A DNA stretch of 64,000 bases. Origin: an uncultured Rothia sp. (GTDB lineage: Bacteria > Actinomycetota > Actinomycetes > Actinomycetales > Micrococcaceae). The notes under the pieces were generated by a model, which had not been told where the DNA came from, made no database searches, and worked only from the letters and a program-made list of their open reading frames with translations. The position numbers and the translations under genes were made by a program. This document shows, in pieces, positions 57,515-64,000 of this stretch; positions within the stretch are counted from its first letter, which is position 1; each line of letters opens with the position of its first letter. Where the stretch lies: the NCBI GenBank assembly GCA_946221065.1, contig CAMIIO010000006.1, positions 62,001-126,000 on the forward strand, given 5' to 3'.

Positions 57515-60382
57515 CTAACTCACCTTAATCAGCCCGCGTGCGCCCCTCTCCATTTCTGCGAAGTCGTGGTTGACGAAGGTGTAGGTGCCGGCTTCGAGGA
57601 ATTCCATTTCCACAAATCCGCCCTGCGCTGAGGCAAGATCCAGCGCTTGTGAGTGTCCACCGCTCACACCAAAGGCGTCGCGACCCTCGCGGAGCAGGTA
57701 AGCACCCTCCTTGTAGACGGTGTCGAACTGGCTGCCGACCACATGGAAACTGCACCCCTTGGAGGGGCCCGCTGCAAGAACCCACATCCTGACGCGCTCG
57801 CCCACGCGCGCGGTGAGTGGCTTGGCAACATACTGGGTGGCGTGCCCGTTCCACATGGTGAGGGTGGGTACTCCGGCGGCAACGGCTTCGGAGGCAATCT
57901 CGCAGCGTTTGTTGCCGTTGCGCAGGGTGTCGCCGGTGTCGGTGAGGTAGGTGTCGTTCTGTACGAGAACGTATTCACGGTCTACTTCGCCCAGGGATTC
58001 GGGGGCGATAATGACGGCACCGAACATGCCGGCGGCAATGTGAGTACTCATGGGCATAGTGGAGCAGTGGTAGAGCCACACGCCGGAGCCGGTTGCCTCA
58101 AAGCGGTAGACCAGGGACTCTCCGGGCGCGATGGTGCGCATATTGGGTTGCGGAGAGACCATGCCGGCGTGGAAGTCTATCGAGTGTCCCATGGTGCCGT
58201 TGTTCACCAGGGTAATCTCAAAGATGTCCCCCAGTGCGCCGTGCAGAACGGGTCCCATGTAGTCCCCACCAAAGGTCCAGGTTTGTAGCGTGATACCGGG
58301 GGCTATCTCGTGCGGTACTTCGGTAACGTCCAGGGTGAGGCGGTGAATGGTGCGCCCATTATCCCGCTCGGAGGTGTCGATGGGTTGCAGGACGGCGTCG
58401 CGTACCGTGTAGTCCTTGCCGATCTCGCCCTGTAGGTCAATCTCGCTACTTGTCATCGCCTTTGAGCCACTGCTGTGCCCGTTGCCGTGGTTCATGCCGG
58501 CGTGTTCGTCGGTGTGGGCTGCGGCGTCGGTACCGACGGCGTTGACGGTAAAGGTCATGCCCATAGCCCGGTGACCCACGATAGTACACCAGCCTTCGGC
58601 GTTGGAGGTGATGACGCCGGCGTTGAGCTCCTTGGAGCCGCCGGGGTTGATTCTGCCGGTTTCGCTACCGGCACCGGCGTTGATAAAGAGATCGTGAACG
58701 TTGGAATCGTCCGCGTTTTTGACCTCAATAATGAGCGTATTACCCATGGGTACGTCCACCGAGTCCGGCACAAAGCGCATGTCTTTGGTGGCTTCCACGG
58801 TAATTCGGGTAGTTTGCCCGGTTCCGGGGGCGCTGTGGTCCATGCCTCCGGTGCGTAAGAGCCGGGACGACGACGGCGCCACCGCAATACCTGCGGCGAC
58901 GGCGGCGAGCGCGGCACCGCCACCGAGCAAGAGCTCGCGCCGCGCGTTGGGTTTTTGCGGTTGGACTTCTTCCGGGGTGTGCTTAGGCATTTCTCCGCGT
59001 GCTCGGGCGGCAATCATTTCTTTACGTGCCGCAATGGAGCGTTTGACCCCACGGAGCATGAGCGGGATGAACGCGGCGAGCGTCATGGCTCCCAGAATAG
59101 AGGTGGTGGCGCGTACCCAGGAGCCGGTGAGCTCGGCGGGTAGCACAAAGAAGATGAGGCAGATGTTGATGATGGCTACGCGGCCGAAGGAGAAGCGGTT
59201 GAATTCTTTATTGGCTGCGCGAACTGCTGCGGGGCCGCCACCCATGCGCACGGGGAGCAGGTAGCTCATGGCGCCGAGAAGGGTTTGCATGAGGAATCCT
59301 GCTACGAAGGCGGGGGTGACGGTGCGCAGGTGGAGTTCGGAAAATTCGGTGGTGAATACCATGACGGCAACCCACACCACGCTGAGAATGAGCCAGCAGA
59401 ACCCTACCGCTACCGAGAGCGTGGGGTAGTCGGTGGGTTTCTTGGCGGTGCAGGTGCGGATGAGGATTCCGGCAATGACCAGCAGGGATAGGGCGTATAG
59501 CACGAGTCCGGCACCTGCTATAAGCCGCGCACCGAAGAGTGCCGCGATGGTGGTGATGGTGAGTCCGGCGAGCATACCGCCCAGCCCCACTTTGGAGTGT
59601 TGCACGGCGGAGGGGTGCATTTTGGTGCGGAGCATGGTGGGCCAGAGCGTCATGAGCGTACCTACTACGGTGAGTCCCACAAAGCCGAGTATGTTTACGG
59701 ATTCGTGGGCGAGTAGTAGGCGCCCCATCCAGTCGGTAGATGGGATGTCACGGGCAAGAATCGCGCCAAAGACTGCCCCCACCGGCAGGAGCCACATTGC
59801 TACCACGTAGAAGTAAATCGTTGAGATAAACCGTGCGGGAAGCGCCTGCCGCATCTGTTGCAAGAGGTACAGGCCGTGCCAGGCAACCATGAGTCCCACG
59901 CCCGTCGCACCAACGAGTGTGAGCGGGTAGATTGCCCACACCACGCCGATCATCAGAATAATCATGGAGAGGTTCAGCGCGTAGATTCTGCCCACCTGAA
60001 CCTTGCGGCTTTCATCCGGGATTTTTACCTTGAGAATGCCCTCGGCAAAATGCTGACTCCAAATCAGGATGGAGTTGGTGATGAGGCCCAGGGTAACCAT
60101 GTGAACCATGAGCCACACCGAGTTCGGCACCCAGCGGTGAATAAACAGCATGGTAAAGAGCGCGAACATCCAGATACTTACGGGCTTGGACGCGCGCCGG
60201 TGCCAGGTTGCCCTGCCGGATGCTTTCCGGGAGATTTCCTCCGGGGTGAGCGCGGGTTTGCCGGCAGGATCTAGCAGATTAGGCTTGCCACCGGTTGGGT
60301 TGTTGCTGTTTTTCCCGACGCCGGTGCGGGCGTCGTCGTTGTGAGGGCTGGGGGAGGAGGGGTGCGGGTTATCGTGGGTCAC
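57515..60382 (-). CDS. nirK: Copper nitrite reductase fused to cupredoxin and multi-TM domains
   Basis: A 955-residue protein. Residues 1-500 are a polytopic membrane region of about ten or more TM segments. A cupredoxin domain follows (about 535-625) with type-1 copper ligands in VHDLFI and WCTIVGHRAMGM. The two-domain CuNIR part (about 640-955) has HSIDFHAG (type-2 His/Asp region), YHCSTMPMSTHIAAGM (type-1 Cys, His, Met) and FVNHDFAEM near the end. It reduces nitrite to nitric oxide, with the fused cupredoxin a likely built-in electron donor and the membrane domain a possible quinol link. GTG start with AGGA upstream. This form is known in actinobacteria; the exact electron route is inferred. 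Confidence 0.9.
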   Translation of the reverse strand: MTHDNPHPSSPSPHNDDARTGVGKNSNNPTGGKPNLLDPAGKPALTPEEISRKASGRATWHRRASKPVSIWMFALFTMLFIHRWVPNSVWLMVHMVTLGLITNSILIWSQHFAEGILKVKIPDESRKVQVGRIYALNLSMIILMIGVVWAIYPLTLVGATGVGLMVAWHGLYLLQQMRQALPARFISTIYFYVVAMWLLPVGAVFGAILARDIPSTDWMGRLLLAHESVNILGFVGLTVVGTLMTLWPTMLRTKMHPSAVQHSKVGLGGMLAGLTITTIAALFGARLIAGAGLVLYALSLLVIAGILIRTCTAKKPTDYPTLSVAVGFCWLILSVVWVAVMVFTTEFSELHLRTVTPAFVAGFLMQTLLGAMSYLLPVRMGGGPAAVRAANKEFNRFSFGRVAIINICLIFFVLPAELTGSWVRATTSILGAMTLAAFIPLMLRGVKRSIAARKEMIAARARGEMPKHTPEEVQPQKPNARRELLLGGGAALAAVAAGIAVAPSSSRLLRTGGMDHSAPGTGQTTRITVEATKDMRFVPDSVDVPMGNTLIIEVKNADDSNVHDLFINAGAGSETGRINPGGSKELNAGVITSNAEGWCTIVGHRAMGMTFTVNAVGTDAAAHTDEHAGMNHGNGHSSGSKAMTSSEIDLQGEIGKDYTVRDAVLQPIDTSERDNGRTIHRLTLDVTEVPHEIAPGITLQTWTFGGDYMGPVLHGALGDIFEITLVNNGTMGHSIDFHAGMVSPQPNMRTIAPGESLVYRFEATGSGVWLYHCSTMPMSTHIAAGMFGAVIIAPESLGEVDREYVLVQNDTYLTDTGDTLRNGNKRCEIASEAVAAGVPTLTMWNGHATQYVAKPLTARVGERVRMWVLAAGPSKGCSFHVVGSQFDTVYKEGAYLLREGRDAFGVSGGHSQALDLASAQGGFVEMEFLEAGTYTFVNHDFAEMERGARGLIKVS

Positions 60383-60424
60383 AGAACATCCTGGGCGCTG
60401 GCGGGCAAACTAAATTTGGTACAG

Positions 60425-60438
60425 ATAATGCAATTATA
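60425..60438 (-). promoter_or_regulatory. nirK promoter with overlapping palindrome
   Basis: On the minus strand, TATAAT (60438-60433) is a good -10 but no -35 is evident, suggesting activation. The palindrome ATAAT-GCA-ATTAT (60425-60437) overlaps it and could bind a nitric-oxide or oxygen-responsive regulator. Confidence 0.55.
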
Positions 60439-60599
60439 GTTTCCCTGCCTAAGTTAAATCTTGCACACAGTGTCAGCGTGCGTCTCGTGCTGAGGACGCC
60501 CTTTTTCGGTGCCACACCGAGCTATGCCACCGCTGCTCGACAATAAGAGCCTGAAACGACACGCTTTTGGTGCCTTTCAGAGGTAGATAGAGTAGACCC

Positions 60600-61100
60600 A
60601 TGACTCTAGACATCATCATCACACTGGTTTCCGCCGTCCTAATTGGCGTGGGCTGTATCGGCATTATTTATCCCATCTTGCCCGGCTCCCTTGCCGCGCT
60701 CGCCGGCGTCCTCCTCTGGGGCTTCACTGTGCGAGCCCCTGAAGGCTGGTGGACCATCGGACTCGGCGGCACGCTACTGGTTGCCGGCATGAGCGCTCAA
60801 CTCCTCCTCACCGGCAGAACCCTCAAACGTGAGCGCATTCCCAACTCCTCAACGCTCTGGGGAGCCGTGGGCGCCGTCATCGGCATGTTCGTGATTCCCG
60901 TAGTGGGGCTCTTCATCGGTTTTGCGGTAGGGCTCTTCCTGAGTGAAGCCCAACGCCGCGGCGGCCTTACCGACGCCATCCCCGCTACCCTACAAGCCCT
61001 TAAATCTATGGGCATCGGCATTCTCGTAGAATTTTCCTGCGCTCTCGCCGCCGGCACCGTATTTGTGATCGCCGCACTCACCTACTTCATCACCGCCTAA
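60600..61100 (+). CDS. DUF456-family membrane protein
   Basis: A 166-residue protein with about five TM segments. IGVGCIGIIYPILPGSLAALAGVLLWGF matches the family's Gly/Pro-rich first hairpin, and LWGAVGAVIGMFVIPVVGLFIGFAVGLFLSEAQRRGG the second. Function unknown. It runs opposite to nirK, with its own promoter in the shared 217-bp spacer. Confidence 0.8.
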   Translation: MTLDIIITLVSAVLIGVGCIGIIYPILPGSLAALAGVLLWGFTVRAPEGWWTIGLGGTLLVAGMSAQLLLTGRTLKRERIPNSSTLWGAVGAVIGMFVIPVVGLFIGFAVGLFLSEAQRRGGLTDAIPATLQALKSMGIGILVEFSCALAAGTVFVIAALTYFITA

Positions 61101-61119
61101 ACCCGGTAGACTAGCCACC

Positions 61120-61596
61120 GTGAAATCTTTGCCTGCCACCCTCCTACTCCTTGCCTCGATGATTACCCAAGCCTTCGGTATATTCCAATACACCAACAAT
61201 GCGCTGGACATCTCCGGGCAAGTATTTTTCCCCATCCTCTTTTCGCTCATGGTTACTTATCTCGCCTGGCGCAATCCGGAAGCCGTGCAGCGATTTAACG
61301 GCCCGCACCTGCTGATTCTGGGCTTGAGCGTAGTGTCCCTGATAGCCACTATCGCCGGCGTGGTGGCAACCATCTGGTATCTCTACCCCTCCGCCTACGT
61401 GTACTATGCTTCCCTCCTGGTGCTGGCAGCTCAGCTTGCCCTCATCATCACGGCACTGCCCAAAATGGAAAAGAAGGAGCGAAAAGTACCTGCACGCCAG
61501 GCTAAAAAACGCAAGCAGGACGCAAACCTCGTCGCCACCTCCCGCAAAGCAGTAGCCAACGACGACGCCGCAGCGCGCACGTCCTCAAAGAGCTAG
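61120..61596 (+). CDS. Small membrane protein, four TM, hypothetical
   Basis: A 158-residue protein with GTG start, about four hydrophobic segments in residues 5-125 (for example LLLLASMITQAFGIFQYT and LLILGLSVVSLIATIAGVVATIW), and a basic C-terminal tail (ARQAKKRKQDAN). It starts 19 bp after the DUF456 gene, so probably co-transcribed. No recognised family. Confidence 0.6.
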   Translation: MKSLPATLLLLASMITQAFGIFQYTNNALDISGQVFFPILFSLMVTYLAWRNPEAVQRFNGPHLLILGLSVVSLIATIAGVVATIWYLYPSAYVYYASLLVLAAQLALIITALPKMEKKERKVPARQAKKRKQDANLVATSRKAVANDDAAARTSSKS

Positions 61597-61663
61597 AAGC
61601 ACGCCGTCCATCACCACCACAACCGGTTGAACCGCATCACAAGCCAGCATTGGAGTAACCACC

Positions 61664-63013
61664 ATGCCCCACCCAACACCCTCTAGCGGGAGCGTCAGTA
61701 CAGCTACCGTACAGGTCAATAAGCCCGCAGTCATCGCCGCGTACCTGGCGCTGGCGGGCATGATTATTTACACCATGATTTACTCGCTCACCTGGGGTGC
61801 CCTGGACTTCTCGGTGTACCGGCTAGGCGCAATGACGGTGTTCAATAATGAGGGGTTCACCAAAGAGCTCTACGTGATTGACTTGCTGGGTTCTAAGGAC
61901 GGCTTCCACCTGCCCTTCACCTACCCGCCTTTTGCTGCGCTACTCTTTGTGCCTATTGCGTTTATCCCCAAGTGGTTGGGGGTAACGCTGATGATGGTGC
62001 TGGCGTATGTGGTGGCGTGGTGGTTGGCAACCCTCATCTACGATTACGCTAACTCCCGTGGTGTGCAGATTCCGTTCCAGCAGTATTTAGGACGTCGCGC
62101 TACAATCGCACTGCTGACGGCGGTGATCTTGTTCTCGGGGCCGTGGCGTCGCGGGCTGGGATTGGTACAGATTAACCCGCTCATTATGTTGCTAGTGCTC
62201 TGGGACTTTGTGCGCCCGGCAACTCGCGTGCCTCGCGGCGTATTCATTGGTATTGCGGGCGGTATTAAGCTCACCCCGCTGGCATTTGGCTTGATTTTAC
62301 TCATGCGTAAGGACGTAAAGGGTGTGCTCACTTTGGGGCTTTCCTTCCTTGTTACCGTGGGCATTGGCTTCCTCTTCCTCCCCAAGGAAGCGGTGGAATT
62401 TTGGACCAGTGCCGTCTCTGACCCGTCTCGCGTGGGCAATATTAACTACCTGGACAATATCTCCATTCAGGGGTGGCTCATGCACTTAGGGCTCACCGAA
62501 GGTGCGGCGCTGAAGGTGCCACAGTACGGGCTGACGTTACTCTTGCTGGTGGGCACCGCGCTTATGCTGCCTCTTCTGGAAAAGCGTGGCATGTTGATTT
62601 CACAGCTGGCATTGAACGCCTTTTTGATGCTCTCCATGAGCCCTATCAGCTGGTCCCACCACAACACTTGGCTGCCGCTCATCATTACCGCCCTGTGGGT
62701 AGACGCCTTCCCGGTGTTCTTCACTAAGGGTACGGCGGTGATGGCCGGTATTGCTCGGGTCTGTGCCTGGGTAGGTTCGCTGGGGTTGATTATCTCTCCC
62801 ATGTGGATTGGCTGGGCGTTGCACGGCTCCCAGGACAACCTGGATTACATCGCTAAGAGTTCGCTGGCGATTACCGCTATTCCCATCATCGCCCTGTTCT
62901 TTGCTATTTCCCTCTGGATCGTTGTGGGGCTGACCTATCGCCGTCAAATCGCGGCAGAAACTCCTGATGGAGTTGTTGAGGCAAAAGCCGGTTACCCCGC
63001 GGTGCGTGGTTAA
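61664..63013 (+). CDS. GT87-family (PimE-like) polyprenol-phosphate-mannose mannosyltransferase
   Basis: A 449-residue integral membrane glycosyltransferase of the GT-C type. The N-terminal loop has WGALDFSVYRLGA (catalytic Asp region) and FTYPPFAALLFVPIAF. GLVQINPLIMLLVLWDF, GIKLTPLAFGLILL and SPISWSHHNTWLPLII are characteristic of the GT87 family, which adds mannose to cell-envelope glycolipids such as phosphatidylinositol mannosides and lipomannan. About 11-12 TM segments. ATG start; it follows the small membrane gene by 67 bp. Confidence 0.85.
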   Translation: MPHPTPSSGSVSTATVQVNKPAVIAAYLALAGMIIYTMIYSLTWGALDFSVYRLGAMTVFNNEGFTKELYVIDLLGSKDGFHLPFTYPPFAALLFVPIAFIPKWLGVTLMMVLAYVVAWWLATLIYDYANSRGVQIPFQQYLGRRATIALLTAVILFSGPWRRGLGLVQINPLIMLLVLWDFVRPATRVPRGVFIGIAGGIKLTPLAFGLILLMRKDVKGVLTLGLSFLVTVGIGFLFLPKEAVEFWTSAVSDPSRVGNINYLDNISIQGWLMHLGLTEGAALKVPQYGLTLLLLVGTALMLPLLEKRGMLISQLALNAFLMLSMSPISWSHHNTWLPLIITALWVDAFPVFFTKGTAVMAGIARVCAWVGSLGLIISPMWIGWALHGSQDNLDYIAKSSLAITAIPIIALFFAISLWIVVGLTYRRQIAAETPDGVVEAKAGYPAVRG

Positions 63014-63047
63014 AAGAGTGGCCTAGATAAGGTACTGAGAAGAGTAA

Positions 63048-63080
63048 AATCCGGGTGGAAGTAACTATTTCCACCCGAAT
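63048..63080. terminator. Bidirectional terminator
   Basis: AATCCGGGTGGAA pairs with TTCCACCCGAATT (one G-T) around a short loop. It lies between the convergent GT87 and VIT1/CCC1 genes. Confidence 0.8.
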
Positions 63081-63129
63081 TTCTCTATCTTGTGCGGGGG
63101 AGAGCCTGGATCGCTCAGAGGGTTGGAAA

Positions 63130-63963
63130 CTAAGCCCCCGAAACACCCAGTAGCGTACCAATGCCATAGCTGGCGGCTAGTGCCAGCGCACCGCCTACCA
63201 CCACGCGCACCGCCGCGCGCCCGTAATGAGGTGAGCCACCCCAGCGCGCGCCGAGCGTGCCCGTAATTGCCAGTGCAAAGAGCACACCCACAAAGGTTGC
63301 CGGAATACGGAACGCTTCGGGCGTGAGCAGAATCAGCAGGGTGGGGAGCATGGAACCGGCAAAGAACGCCGCCGCGGAAGCGATGGCGGCGCTCCAGGGG
63401 GAGGGGATGTCGTCTGCGTCGATGCCCAGCTCTAGATCCAGGTGCGCTTCGAGGGCGTCATTGTGTGTGAGTTCAAGAGCCGCGGAACGAGCCGTGCGCT
63501 CAGAAAGTCCTCGGGAAATCAGAATGTCCGTGAGTTCTTCTAACTCGGCTTCGGGCTCTTCTGCGAGTTCTTGTTTTTCTTTCTCGATGAGCGCCTGTTG
63601 GCTATCCACCTGGGAAGAGACGGACACGTATTCGCCCAATGCCATAGAGATAGCACCACCCACTACCGCAGCTGCCGCCGCAATGCCGATGGTGTGTACC
63701 GACGTCGTCGCCCCGGCAACGCCTACGACGGTGGCGGCAACGGACACAATGCCGTCATTGGCGCCGAGCACGCCGGCGCGCAGGCGATTGAGTTTTTCTT
63801 GGTAGGCGTCGTTGTTATGGGGTTCGTTGTGGGATGGGCGGGTGCGGGGAGAGTCGTGGGATACGGAGGTGAGGAGGTTCGCGGCGCGTACTGCCGACGA
63901 CATCGGGCGGGAAGTGGCGTTAGCGGGTTGGTGGGGTGGCGCGGGGATGTGTGGAGCTGTCAT
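63130..63963 (-). CDS. VIT1/CCC1-family (iron/manganese) transporter
   Basis: A 277-residue membrane protein. RLRAGVLGANDGIVSVAATVVGVAG is the VIT1/CCC1 TM1-2 signature, AAAVVGGAISMALGEYVSVSSQVDSQQAL ends TM2 and starts the cytoplasmic metal-binding hairpin (Glu-rich, about 125-185), and five TM segments are visible. Such proteins export Fe2+/Mn2+ or sequester it. The N-terminal ~55 residues are a Pro/Ser-rich cytoplasmic tail; the ATG at 63963 is the furthest in-frame start, and starting later (for example near the RLRAG segment) is possible. Gene ends near the window edge, upstream region outside. Confidence 0.88.
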   Translation of the reverse strand: MTAPHIPAPPHQPANATSRPMSSAVRAANLLTSVSHDSPRTRPSHNEPHNNDAYQEKLNRLRAGVLGANDGIVSVAATVVGVAGATTSVHTIGIAAAAAVVGGAISMALGEYVSVSSQVDSQQALIEKEKQELAEEPEAELEELTDILISRGLSERTARSAALELTHNDALEAHLDLELGIDADDIPSPWSAAIASAAAFFAGSMLPTLLILLTPEAFRIPATFVGVLFALAITGTLGARWGGSPHYGRAAVRVVVGGALALAASYGIGTLLGVSGA

Positions 63964-64000
63964 GGCTCTATTGAATACTGTTTGTTGCGGTAAATCTACG

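Overview
The window is a chromosomal segment of a Gram-positive actinomycete, most likely a Rothia-like member of the Micrococcaceae. The grounds are inferred from the sequence: moderately high GC coding DNA with many GTG starts; LAxTG-type sortase tails on surface proteins; an actinobacterial anchored-repeat metal ABC locus; a SAM-I riboswitch ahead of metF-metE; and a membrane-fused copper nitrite reductase. No rRNA, tRNA, CRISPR array or intact insertion sequence was seen.

Layout. 1-9.6 kb: the end of a membrane-fusion protein and a MacB-type exporter, superoxide dismutase, a degenerate nuclease lipoprotein, a Nudix/NrtR-like regulator, small enzymes, SelO and an MFS exporter. 9.7-18.5 kb: the most distinctive locus. 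A Fur/Zur-type palindrome precedes three proteins that share an actinobacterial surface repeat domain. One is LAxTG-anchored with three copies, one is a metal-binding lipoprotein with the domain inserted in permuted order, and one is membrane anchored. An ABC ATPase and permease, an SmtB/CzrA-like zinc sensor and a His/Cys-rich metallothionein-like protein follow; the last appears frameshifted at its start. 18.8-29.3 kb: M13 peptidase, a ChaB/Rho-N lysine-rich protein, a mazEF-type toxin-antitoxin pair, an MFS exporter, metE-metF and a secreted trypsin-like protease.

29.8-36 kb: aldo/keto reductase, an ABC-2 transporter with its own two-component system, and an Excalibur-domain surface protein. 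36.1-44.8 kb: a probable guanidino-compound or arginine catabolic neighbourhood (ThDP-dependent decarboxylase, Na+/solute symporter, XRE-cupin regulator, agmatinase-family ureohydrolase, aminotransferase), interrupted by a lipoprotein and a frameshifted fructosamine kinase bracketed by identical 73-bp repeats. 44.9-47.9 kb: an AT-rich island (ketopantoate reductase and an EIIC-like permease) that looks acquired. 47.9-53 kb: an MmpS-like protein, a TipA-type MerR regulator with a textbook 19-bp-spacer promoter, a lipoprotein truncated by a 10-bp tandem duplication, an antiporter pseudogene and a TetR pair. 53-64 kb: GDPD, NhaP antiporter, P450, lytic transglycosylase, the copper nitrite reductase fusion, small membrane proteins, a GT87 mannosyltransferase and a VIT1/CCC1 transporter.

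A second theme is the intergenic DNA. Several families of long, near-perfect hairpins recur between unrelated genes, with conserved outer arms and compensatory changes. They probably act as terminators and may be remnants of mobile elements.
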